From Silene noctiflora (lineage: Eukaryota; Streptophyta; Magnoliopsida; Caryophyllales; Caryophyllaceae), in contig VHZZ01000031.1 in the NCBI GenBank assembly GCA_009801015.1, forward strand, positions 253,233 to 276,815: a stretch of 23,583 nucleotides of DNA, read 5' to 3'. The position numbers were made by a program, and so were the translations under genes. Below the pieces are notes generated by a model that was given only the letters and a program-made list of their open reading frames with translations, searched no databases and was not told where the DNA came from. Of this stretch, positions 1-9,206 are shown piece after piece (position 1 is the first letter of the stretch; the number at the start of each line of letters is the position of its first letter).

Positions 1-2048
1 AAGGTTCCTTGAGGCATGTATTCATATACCAGCAGTTTCTCATTCTCATCCAAACAGTACCCAAGAAGTGCAACCAAATGCCTATGTCGAACCTTGGTCA
101 AGACCGCAATTTCAGATTTGAACTCATTCAACCCTTTTCCTGTTATTACCCCACACTCCATTCGTTTCACAGCAATCTTCGTGCCATCGTGCAATTCTCC
201 TTTGTATACTGTTCCGAAACCACCTCTTCCCAAAATGTTGTCCTCACTGAAATTGTTAGTCACATTTTTGAGGACTTGGATGGAAATAACCATATTTCCA
301 TTTTCNGCCATTTGGACNTCNCCNGNTTCACTGNNNNGAANGGTGTGNNTCNCNNTNGNANNNNCNACACTGACACTTGAACCAGCAACTGTGATTTTAA
401 CACTGTCATTATCGGACCCAGAATGCTGGGGATGGATTACCATGGCATTAGGACTCTGTACTCTACTAAACTTATTTTGCTTCCTTTTGTAAAAACAAAA
501 TACCAAGACACCACAAATAATCAAAAAGAGAACGCCACCAATCACACATAGAGCAATAATTGCAGCACTAGAAAGCTTAGATTTCTTGCCGGGGCTCCCA
601 CTGTTCCCGTCAACTGTGGCTCCCGGAGAGGAACCGTCCGGACTATGAGTTATCTGGCTCAAATCCTTACCAATGTCAGGATTACCCTGGGTTTTAAGAA
701 TCAAGTTTTTCTTAAATGACGGAACTTTGCCATACAGCTGATTATTTGACACATCTAGTTCAGTAAGGGACGGCAGAGTAGTGAGCTCCTGAGGAATAGT
801 ACCAGTGAGGTTATTATCAGCAAGAATTAGCCTTTGCAATGATCCGAGACTAGCAAAAGCAGGAGAAATAGTTCCATTGAGACCTAACCTCTCCAAATTA
901 ACTATAGTAATGTTACCATTGGTGCAAGTGATACCAAGCCAATCAGCACACGGGTCATTTCCTTTCCAGTTTTGAGCAAACCTTGCTGGATATCCCATGG
1001 ACTTGGCAACTGACAATAGTACATTCACCTGAGGGCTACAATCACCGGGATTTGGCAAGCAGAAACTGTTCGTATTGTTAGTCGAATCCACCGCAACCGA
1101 GCTCTTAAACACAGGCACAGGCCCTTGAAGTAAATTGTTGGTCAAATTCACAACCATCAACGAATCCAACTTCATTAGAGACAATGGAACAACCCCAGTT
1201 AACAAATTATCCCTAACACTTAATACTTGCAGATCATGTAAACCCGAAAGATCCGGCAAAGGACCAGAAAACCCATTATCATGCAACCAAACTTCTTTCA
1301 AAGAAGTCATATTCTGCAAAACATCAATTCTTCCACCAAGTTTACCCTCACTTTTCTGTCCATTAAGCCACAATGACTGAATTCCAAACCCAATAAAACT
1401 GATTGGCAACTCACCTTCCAAATTATTAAATGCCAAATGCAAGTTAACCAAACCCGGAAACGAATCCGACCCGAAAAACTCAGGTATTTTACCAATAACA
1501 TTAGCAGAATTAGCAGAAAAATTCTTCAATGAAGAAGCATCTTTCAATGATTCAGGAATTTCCCAAGCATCAAGAGGATTATTATCAATATCAACAGATT
1601 GAAGTGAAGTTAACCCATCAAAGAAATCATTAGGAATTGAACTAAAATTATTATTACTTAACATTATAACTTGCAATGAATTCAAACCTTTTAAGCTAGG
1701 AAGTGAACCTGACAGTTTATTCCACTGAAGTTCTAACCTTTCAAGAGAAGTTAATACAGAAAGATCTGCAGGAAGTGTACCTTCAAGGTTTTGATGACCT
1801 ATTTGAATCCGGGTCACCCGTTTTTCATCTGAACAACCCACATGGGTCCATTTACATGGATCCGGGTCAGCCCACCCAAGTGATTCAGGTGGGTTCAAAC
1901 TCTTTTTCAACGCTAACATTACAGAAACATCAGTAGCATCAACTGTTTCTGCTGCAGAAACTGCATTTTTATCAGTAGGAGAGCAAAAACATGACCAAGT
2001 TGCTAAAATTAGCAACAAAATGTGCCAAAGATTGTATCTTTCCTTCAT
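1..2048 (-). CDS. TMK1: TMK1-like LRR receptor-like kinase (5' part, cut by window edge)
   Basis: Plasma-membrane receptor kinase of the TMK family, known in Arabidopsis for auxin-linked cell-surface signalling. The frame opens at an ATG at 2048-2046 and stays open to base 1, giving about 682 codons without a stop. Residues 1-25 form a signal peptide. Two LRR blocks follow, separated by the non-LRR island typical of TMKs (about residues 320-372, with CLPNPGDC and [15 protein letters not shown]). A single TM helix lies near residues 496-522, followed by basic YKRKQNK. The kinase glycine loop is [13 protein letters not shown] (about residue 602), the ATP lysine is K628 in IAVKRM, and the read ends at [11 protein letters not shown], so the catalytic loop and C-terminus are missing. 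Bases 306-365 (juxtamembrane) carry scattered N calls. The resemblance to TMK1 is strong by eye; TMK3/TMK4 paralogues are not excluded. Confidence 0.93.
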   Translation of the reverse strand, partial: MKERYNLWHILLLILATWSCFCSPTDKNAVSAAETVDATDVSVMLALKKSLNPPESLGWADPDPCKWTHVGCSDEKRVTRIQIGHQNLEGTLPADLSVLTSLERLELQWNKLSGSLPSLKGLNSLQVIMLSNNNFSSIPNDFFDGLTSLQSVDIDNNPLDAWEIPESLKDASSLKNFSANSANVIGKIPEFFGSDSFPGLVNLHLAFNNLEGELPISFIGFGIQSLWLNGQKSEGKLGGRIDVLQNMTSLKEVWLHDNGFSGPLPDLSGLHDLQVLSVRDNLLTGVVPLSLMKLDSLMVVNLTNNLLQGPVPVFKSSVAVDSTNNTNSFCLPNPGDCSPQVNVLLSVAKSMGYPARFAQNWKGNDPCADWLGITCTNGNITIVNLERLGLNGTISPAFASLGSLQRLILADNNLTGTIPQELTTLPSLTELDVSNNQLYGKVPSFKKNLILKTQGNPDIGKDLSQITHSPDGSSPGATVDGNSGSPGKKSKLSSAAIIALCVIGGVLFLIICGVLVFCFYKRKQNKFSRVQSPNAMVIHPQHSGSDNDSVKITVAGSSVSXXXXXXXHTXXXSEXXXVQMXENGNMVISIQVLKNVTNNFSEDNILGRGGFGTVYKGELHDGTKIAVKRMECGVITGKGLNEFKSEIAVLTKVRHRHLVALLGYCLDENEKLLVYEYMPQGT

Positions 2049-2313
2049 TTTATGCATAAAGTTGAAAACTTTGGAACAAAACTATGGTGCAAAGTAAAGA
2101 AATACTGTGAATTTGAGATTACAGGCTTTTTATGTGAGGAAAAGCACATAGGTATATCTGGGCTGTCAAAGAACTGGAAAGTAGAGAAGGATGGTATCGA
2201 AATGGCTCCCGTAAATTGCGAGATAAGTGAGGATCGGAATAGAATAATTTTGAAACTTAGCTTAAAAATTGAGGTTTGGTTAGATGACAGCTTATAAACA
2301 AAGGGATGTATTG
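2049..2313 (-). promoter_or_regulatory. 5' leader / proximal promoter of the TMK-like gene
   Basis: Sequence between the TMK-like start codon and the upstream SINE. On the minus strand a TATA-like stretch (gtttataag, 2290-2298) lies about 245 bases upstream of the ATG, so the leader could be about 210 bases. No transcript evidence is available; the TATA call is weak. The plus-strand open frame across this interval resembles nothing I know. Confidence 0.3.
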
Positions 2314-2329
2314 GAGTAAGTTTGTTGAT

Positions 2330-2516
2330 TTTTTTTTTTTTTTTTTTTTTGGGTGTAAATCATCCGGTTCAATCCGGATTCGAGCCGGGTAGGATCACTA
2401 GGGCGGTAAAACTCTCCTCATGAGTTTCAACACTGCTGCGTTCCCAGGGTTCGAACACGAAACCTCTAGTTAAGTTAGAACAACCCCTTACCAGTTGATC
2501 TAAGTGCACATGGGTC
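2330..2516 (-). mobile_element. tRNA-derived SINE upstream of the TMK-like gene
   Basis: Short retroposon of about 187 bp on the minus strand. Reading 5' to 3' it has an RNA polymerase III box A (tagatcaactgg, 2502-2491), a box B (tgttcgaaccc, 2457-2447), a unique body and a 3' A-tail seen as the long T run at 2330-2351. It is flanked by a 16-bp target duplication: gagtaagtttgttgat at 2314-2329 and gagtaagtttatcgat at 2517-2532, differing at two positions. The A-tail ends about 280 bp upstream of the TMK-like ATG. Assignment to a named SINE family needs a database. Confidence 0.85.
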
Positions 2517-2532
2517 GAGTAAGTTTATCGAT

Positions 2533-3100
2533 GATGTTAATATTATAATGGAAGTTTGTGTTGTGTAGTTCTCAGAACAGGTAAGGGTGCACATGGCCAT
2601 GGTCTACCACCAGTCTTGGGTCCATTAAATTATTGTGTTTTTTTTTCTTTTTTTAAAGTTTTGCCTATATTAAATTAGTAATAAAATGTGATTTGGATAG
2701 GGATCTCAAATTCATAATCTACCTTAAATTTTAATAATATTTATATCACAATATTATTCTGAAAATATGTGGTAGCATTTATTTCTGAGCATTGTTATTT
2801 CTCGAATTTTGTAAGAGATAAATACAATTTGGATAAAACATACGAGTATTTTAAAATTTAATTGTCGAAAATTTGTCATGACTTTGACGGTTAAATTAGA
2901 TATCGTGTATGGGATGTGGAATGATTTGTGAAAAATTTCTTTATAATTGCTAATATTGAATTAGATCTCTCCGTCTAAGGAAATGAAGTATTCTCATTGT
3001 TCAAGAGTTAATAAAAAATAGCTTATTTTAGTTCCAATTCGGGGCATTCGTGTACTACATTTTCAACTTGGGTTAATAGTCATTTATTTGTGTCATGATT
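2533..3100. other. AT-rich intergenic DNA, nothing recognised
   Basis: No open frame of interest, no repeats with clear ends and no RNA gene seen. Contains homopolymer T runs near 2638-2655. Probably old, decayed intergenic sequence. Confidence 0.5.
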
Positions 3101-3222
3101 TTTTTTTTTGTTTGTTTGCTCTAACTAAGCGCGCATATAGTCGCATTACAATAGAGGGGAGAGAGGACTCGAACCTGGGACCTATTGTCCAATACCTCCG
3201 TCTTAACCACTAGACTAAGACA
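3101..3222 (-). mobile_element. tRNA-derived SINE (family A)
   Basis: Minus-strand SINE. Box A tagtctagtgg is at 3217-3207 and box B ggttcgagtcc at 3175-3165. A short body follows, then an A-rich tail that appears on the plus strand as the T/G-T stretch at 3101-3117. Its head closely resembles the head of the copy at 11048-11156 (shared cttag-ctag, ttaagacgga and the polypyrimidine after box B). I could not find a convincing target-site duplication, so the exact ends are approximate. Confidence 0.7.
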
Positions 3223-3631
3223 TTTTCGGTAAATTATTAACATTATGATGAACTTTAATGTCAATATAAAAAAAAATCGGTCCAGTGCATTAGCCAATGC
3301 TTAAAGTTCGAGAAGGGCTGAATAGTCGAATACAATATCATACGAACGAAGGTTTCAACCTAGTGGTTAAGCCATCAACTAACGGCCACAGAATATGCAA
3401 CCGCCATAAATTAGCTAAGAGAGCCATTAATATGTAATTCCGTTCTTTGTCCACCTGTCAACAAAAATGCAACAGCCAGCAAATATACAGGGTGCTAGAC
3501 TGCTATCTAACATTTCTTACCTGTCACAGTCACTCTTTACTATATGCATCAATTTCTTGAAATTATAGAAGTATTTTCTAAGGATAACATTTGGAAAGCT
3601 TCATATTAAAGCATCAAAGTGTCTTGCTTGT
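3223..3631. other. Intergenic DNA, nothing recognised
   Basis: AT-rich sequence between a SINE and a foldback element. A short box-A-like string (cctagtggttaag near 3359) occurs on the plus strand, but no box B follows at the right distance. No coding potential seen. Confidence 0.45.
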
Positions 3632-3794
3632 GACGGACACTATCCGTCACAAGTTGAAGACGGATAATATTCCTCTCACAATAAGGCAAGTGGGAGGGCA
3701 AGTGGGGGGAAATGGAGCACAATATGGTTATTGTCACTTGCATATTGTGAGAGGAACACTATCCGTCTTCAGCTTGTGACGGATAGTGTCCGTC
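3632..3794. mobile_element. Foldback/MITE-like element with ~60-bp inverted arms
   Basis: The left arm (3632 to about 3692, beginning gacggacactatccgtcaca) is an imperfect inverted copy of the right arm (about 3732-3794, ending gtgacggatagtgtccgtc). Between the arms is a short spacer containing a repeated aagtgggaggg-type motif. The left end also folds on itself (cttgtgacgga/tccgtcacaag, 3627-3653). Size 163 bp. No target duplication was found at these ends, so the superfamily is not assigned. Lies about 280 bp downstream of the MIK2-like stop codon. Confidence 0.7.
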
Positions 3795-4071
3795 TTTAAT
3801 GAGAATAAGTGTTAAAGGATGAGTAATAATTATGTTATGTTGCATTTACTAGTCTTACCCAAATGCATGTGCTATAATTCCTATGATTGGAATCATTTTA
3901 GTCTCATAATAATAATTCATTCATCATTGTTGTCAGAAATAGTAATTGAATGTGCAATCACAATTTACAACCTACAAATAATAGGATTCAAGTCTGTTTC
4001 TACAGTTGGTTTGAGCCCGAAAAATTTCCTGTACTCTTTCAGAATTTCAGACTACACAATCTTTTCAATGT
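3795..4071 (-). other. 3' flank / probable 3' UTR of the MIK2-like gene
   Basis: Sequence immediately downstream of the minus-strand stop codon at 4072-4074. No clear polyadenylation signal can be singled out in this AT-rich stretch. Confidence 0.35.
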
Positions 4072-7000
4072 TCAAAAGATTGCGCTATGCGACCTTGAGT
4101 AGCTTGCACTTTCCCATTGACTCCCAGACATGTTCAGCGATGTGTTTGTCTCCAATAATGACTCATAATGACCAACCTTTCGGGTTGGTGATAGCCGCTG
4201 GCACACATTTCGCATGGTTGGTCTCTGGTCTGGATTAGAGTTAATGCATTCAGCAGCTAGCTTGATAATTGCTTCTATTTTATCAGCCATTTCCGGGGAA
4301 GGATCTGATATTTGATGGTCTAAGAGATCTTTGTAAGTTTTAGTATGATTTTGAAGCAGAGAGACGAAAGATGAAGGGTGAGGAGATGTTGAAGAATTCA
4401 CAGATGAACTTGAATAAGGCGACGTCAAGTTCCCAGGATGGCTTCCCATTATGATTTCCAGTGATAGAACTCCAAAGCTGTATACATCGCATTTATTGGT
4501 GGGATTCATCATGTACGCGAGCTCTGCAAACCATGAAGATCAATAGTGGTTAAAGTTATGACAAAAGTCACAAAAGTCACAAAACTAAACATTGCAAATT
4601 AAATACAACATTAATCCTTTGTGTGGCTTTATCTCAAAGATTCCCGCCTATAAAGCCGTTAAAGGAGTCAGATGTACACAACTTCACCATACCACTCATG
4701 TTATAACGACAGATTAGAAGCATTGCATCTTAAAATAGAGACCTAGATTACAAGCTTATGGGTTGTGAGAAAATAGTGAAATACCATATATATCAAATTA
4801 TCAATGAAATTTGAGTTAAGATCCAAGAAATTACCAGGAGCAATATAGCCATATGTTCCAGCGACTTCAGTCAGGTTGGAGGAGTCCAGACTTATTAGCT
4901 TGGCTGTGCCAAAGTCGGAAACCCGAGCCTCAAAATCCTTGTCTATCAGCACATTATTAGAAGAAAGATCTCTATGGATGATAGGAGGAGAACAATCATG
5001 GTGCATATAAGAAAGCGCATGTGCGATACCTTTGATGACATGCACCCTTTTCTCCCAGTCAAATTCTCTGCACTCCTTGTCATCCCTCAGCACTTTTCGC
5101 AAGCTACCCCTCTCCAAGTACTCGTAAATCAACAATGAGTGATCACCATTAGAGCAATACCCATAAAGCTTAACAACATTTCGATGCCTAATCTTTGATA
5201 ATGCTTCAACTTCTGTCTTAAAATTCTTCTGATCTTCAAAACATGAGTTTACTATTGATCCAAGCTTTTTAACGGCCACAACTTGACCTGTGGATAGTAC
5301 GGCTTTATAAACCCGCCCATGTCCACCAACACCAATACAATACTCATCAGCGAATCCGTCTGTAGCTTTTCTTATGTCTCCATACCTCAGCTTTCCATCG
5401 AATTTCCTTATAGAGAAGAACTCTGGTTCTAGCTCGTCTTCTTTCCTCCCAGCTTTCCGTGTGTAGTAGACAAGTGCAAAAACTACGCATATGATTAGGA
5501 CAGCTGAAAAAACAGGGGGAATTATCAGAATTGCTGTGTATTTGTGCTTCATTTTCGGCGTTTTCAAGGTTTTAGGGCAAGGGATTAAGCCGGGTATTTT
5601 CCCACATAAACCTTGATTTCCCATGAATGATGTCAAAGGAGCTTTCTGAAACACTCTGTTGTCGGGAAGAGGACCGTCAAGTCTGTTGTAGGAGATGTTA
5701 ATGACTTGCAGGCTCTGGAGTTGATCAAATGTTACTGGGATTTCACCCGAAAGATTGTTATGAGAAAGATCTAGTATCTCCAAGTCGACCAAATTACCAA
5801 GTTGTAAGGGAATTTCACCAGATAGCAAGTTTTTGCTTAAATCCAGTAGAACCTGCAAGTTCACAAGATTGCCAATTTGCCAAGGAATGTTTCCATACAA
5901 GTTGTTTCCATTGAGATTCAACTCGATTATTTTCGAGCACTTGCCGAGTTCTTCAGGGATTGAACCATTCAAATAGTTCATGCCTAGATCAAGAGAAGCT
6001 AAATCACTCAAATCACCAAGTTCTTTGGGAACAATTCCAAAAAGCTTGTTACGGCTCAATGATAGATTGAACAATGACCTCAAACTACCCAATTCTTGAG
6101 GAATAACACCAACTAATCGGTTTGATGAAAGATCAAGATACTGCAACTGAACTGCATTTCCTATCTCAGGCGGTATTATACCACTTATGTTATTGTTAGA
6201 AATCTTCAGACTTGTCAGGTTTTTGCATTTTCCCCAATCGGGTGAAATCTCCCCTTCAAATCGGTTATAGCTTAAATCAACGTAACTAATATCAGGGTAT
6301 ACACCAAAATCTTCTGTTATGTTACCCACGAGCTGGTTTTTTTCAATTCTCAGTCGGGTTAAGCTGGTGCAGTTTTTCAACGATTTTGGGACACGTCCTG
6401 TGAACATATTGTTATTTGCACAAATGTCCAGAAGTGTTCCACTCTGGCAAATATTATCCGGTAATGATCCCGTAAATGCATTTCGGGATACCAAAAACAA
6501 GGCCAGGTTAGTGAGGTTACCAATCGTTTTTGGTAATGAACCAGACAGTCGGTTCCCATACACTGATAAAACCTTCAGTTTTACCAGATTACCAATTGAT
6601 GGCGGTAGTGATCCTGTAAGGTTGTTAAAATTGGCCCGAAACTCAGTTAAAGATGTAAGTTTTCCAAGCTCAAAAGGGATTCCGCCTACTAACCAATTAT
6701 TCCCAAGGATAAGAGAAGAAAGATTGGATAAATTGCCAAGAGAAGGCAGAATATGACCCGAAAGAGAGTTCCTGTTCAAGTTCAGATTCCTAAGAGCAGT
6801 CATTGTCCCAAGTTCTCCGGGTATCGTCCCAGAGAATTGGTTAAGTCCTAAGTGAAGACTAGTGAGCTTAGTGAGATTAGCGATTGACGAAGGGATATTC
6901 CCATAGAAGTTATTACCATGCAGATCAAGAATAGATAGATTAAGCAAGGCAGAAAAATTGAAGGAATACAAAGTACCTGTTAATCCCACATTTGTTAAGT

Positions 7001-7295
7001 TCAAGCTAGTAACACTTCCATTAACACATCCAACCCCAAACCAAAAGCATGGTGAGCTGATAGCTCGATTATTCGCAGTTAGACTTATGCTTGGAAGTGA
7101 CCAAGAAGAAATAAATGATTGGTTTTCTGTATGAAGGTTTTCTTTCCATCGGATGAGGGCCTCCGCTTCTTGTGGAGTTGCCCAAGTCGAGTTAGGACTG
7201 AGTAACGAAATCAGGTTTATCAGTAGTAACAGATGAAGAAGAGAAAATAGTGGTTTGAGTAGCATTGTCAAATTTGCTCTCTTTTTTTTTCTCAT
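4072..7295 (-). CDS. LRR receptor-like kinase, MIK2/At4g08850 type (subfamily XII-like)
   Basis: Complete cell-surface receptor kinase of 970 aa. Exon 1 is 7295-4835, exon 2 is 4523-4072, with a 311-bp GT-AG intron that splits the glutamate codon of the kinase APE motif (CCT-G / AG-CTC). Domains: signal peptide (about residues 12-39), LRR N-terminal cap with CFWFGVGC, 19 LRRs of about 24 residues, TM helix (about 585-611), protein kinase with glycine loop [16 protein letters not shown] lysine, [12 protein letters not shown] catalytic loop (RD kinase, about residue 772) and SDFG (about 792). The kinase ends at [11 protein letters not shown] and a 35-residue Ser-rich tail follows. Relatives in Arabidopsis include MIK2, which perceives SCOOP peptides; the ligand here is unknown. 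An alternative start is M11. An out-of-frame upstream ATG at 7326 opens a 44-codon frame (to 7192) overlapping the start. Confidence 0.94.
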
Positions 7296-7347
7296 GCAAG
7301 AGAATAAGAAGAGTTTCTTTCTCCATCAGCTGAGCTAAGACTGAGTT

Positions 7348-7356
7348 CTTTATATA
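7348..7356 (-). promoter_or_regulatory. Probable TATA box of the MIK2-like gene
   Basis: The minus strand reads tatataaag, 53-61 bases upstream of the ATG at 7295. Transcription would then start near 7320-7326, giving a very short leader. Position and sequence fit a plant core promoter; no other evidence. Confidence 0.45.
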
Positions 7357-7455
7357 TCAAAGTTTCAAGTAAATTGGTCTTTGCAGGACAATGTCTCTTT
7401 TGAAAACATCAAATGAATTGACTTGTTCTTTAAGTTGCGTAGCCTGGCTCTGAAC

Positions 7456-7649
7456 TAGAGCTGACAAACTTGACCCCACCCGAAACTCGATAAAGTAACA
7501 ACCAAAAACCGGCCTGACGCGACACCCGATATGATATGACAATTAATGACCCGAACCCAACTCCACACAGCACACGAAACTGACCCGAAATGATCCGGCA
7601 TGTTAACGACTCGACCCGAAAGGGTAGGCTGACCTGATTGCCTCCTCTA
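7456..7649. mobile_element. Degenerate hAT-like non-autonomous element rich in GACCCGA
   Basis: Interior is built from repeated acccgaa/gacccga strings. The left end tagagctgacaaacttgacc (7456) pairs imperfectly with the inverted right end, whose complement reads tagaggaggcaatcaggtca (7649). The string cctggct flanks the element on both sides (7443-7449 and 7650-7656), a possible target duplication, but on the left it is separated from the terminal repeat by six bases (ctgaac), so the left end may have been disturbed. hAT assignment is inferred from the tagagNtgNcaa ends. Confidence 0.5.
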
Positions 7650-7697
7650 CCTGGCTATAGTCAATGTATTTGGAAGGAATGACACTGCGGATTATTA

Positions 7698-8147
7698 GGC
7701 TCTATTTGACATGTCTTTTCATGTACCTGTTTTGACAAAAGTAGTTTTTTTGTCAAAAATTTCAGATAGCTTATTCATTTGGCAGTGTTTGGCAAGTAAC
7801 TTATTTGCCCAAATAAGCTACCTAAAATGAAAAGCTACATAGAGAAGCTTTTTAAATTTCAGGTACCCGTTTTTATTTTACTTTCCCTTTTTGCCCTTCA
7901 ATTATTTTGGAAATAAGAAAACAAATAACTGTTTCAATATACAATGGCCTTTTACGTCATTTGACCAAATATCAGTTACCTTTTCAGCTAGTTTGCCAAA
8001 CAGTTTTAATAAAAATCAGGTATCTTTTCAGGTCATAATTTTCAGTTACCTTATCAGCTTCCTTTTCAGGTTTCAGTTAGCTTTTTAATTTTCAGGTACC
8101 TTTTCAGATTTCAGATACATTTTCAGCTCGTTTTACCAAACAGGGCC
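7698..8147. mobile_element. PIF/Harbinger (Tourist-like) MITE, TTA target duplication
   Basis: Non-autonomous DNA transposon of 450 bp. The left terminus ggctctatttgacat (7698) pairs with the right terminus ending accaaacagggcc (8147; complement ggccctgtttggt). The TTA trinucleotide flanks both ends (7695-7697 and 8148-8150), the hallmark of Harbinger-type insertion. The right half is packed with variants of tttcaggtacctttt/tttcagttagct, giving sub-terminal repetition. No transposase frame. It lies between the MIK2-like promoter and FabZ. Confidence 0.75.
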
Positions 8148-8150
8148 TTA

Positions 8151-9206
8151 GTCCCAAATATGTGTCTCATCAGCACTTTTTTTCTCGAGACCGTACATAA
8201 ACCGTATCGATAATAACCATTTGTTTTTGTAAGCATTTATTAGAATTTAGAAGTAAAGAGAAATTAAATGGTCCTATTGTGCCCAAGTTTTTTTTGTCTG
8301 TAAATAAAGTCTCGAAAAGAATGTCAAAGATCAAAGAAAATCAAAGCTAAATGAGAGGTGAGCCAGAAATATTGGGACAACTGACCCAAATAGAGCTTAA
8401 GGAGTACCTAGGCAAAGTCCACATCGTTGGCAATATGTTGTCTGGAAAGAATTCTTTTTTTGGAAATTTTGACTCAAAATACAATCAATTGTTGACTAAA
8501 AATAAATAATACCATTCAACATCCAGGACATAGTCAAATCCAAATTCCATTCTTTATACTTCAAGATGGCTTGAAATTCTAATTTGGAGCAGTTTCTTTT
8601 CTTCCATTTGTACCAACCAGGGTGACCGGATTCGCTGTCAATACGCGATTCGTAGGGTACCCGAGTGGAGCCGGAAACCATGTTAGTAACCCTCCAGTAT
8701 GTACAAATGTACAATGGATTAATTTTAGAGAACAGTAGTAATAAATATCAGCAACAACGACAATGTAAAAGCAAACAAATGCACAACAAATGGTAAATGA
8801 AACAGTAATCTGGTTCGGAATAGAGTGCTACAGGAGTAAGATAGATAAGCTCTATAGTTTCTTCTTTTTTCAACTAGTTTGAGTTTATTCGTGCGTATAA
8901 GTCGGTAAGTTGAAATCTAGTCGAAGTTACAGTACCAAATGAAACGACTCAAGATGCAGTTAACAAAAAAACGGCACCTAGACTAGAATAGCTCAAATCA
9001 AAGGAATGTAGTTATGTAACCAAGAAAAGCGAGTTCAATAAAATTCCCAGTATGGTTAATAATCATCAATTCAATTTGTGTGTCATTCTTTACATCTATC
9101 AATTCCTCCTAGGATAATCCACAATTCATTTTGCTTCGAACAGAACAATGACGAAATGAAGTCAGTTTTCTTTGAGGTTACTACTTACTAGAACTTAAGG
9201 AGTAAT
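8151..9206. other. Intergenic / FabZ 3' flank
   Basis: Mostly featureless AT-rich DNA. The part nearest 9206 would hold the 3' UTR of FabZ. One minus-strand stretch (8496-8714) looks faintly coding and is listed separately. Confidence 0.4.
8496..8714 (-). pseudogene. Unidentified coding-like fragment
   Basis: A minus-strand open frame of about 70 codons in otherwise AT-rich DNA. It has a less AT-biased, protein-like composition (internal Met near 8680, then GSTRVPYESRIDSESGHPGW and WKKRN). I do not recognise the family. It has no neighbouring exon that I can join to it. It could be a gene relic, an isolated exon or a chance frame. Confidence 0.25.

Noticed and set aside
9..492. Two plus-strand open frames at the left edge
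   Set aside because: They are antisense shadows of the TMK-like kinase exon, whose minus-strand frame is clearly the real one.
3340..3400. Possible tRNA gene or SINE head (cctagtggttaag)
   Set aside because: A box-A-like string without a correctly spaced box B or any cloverleaf.
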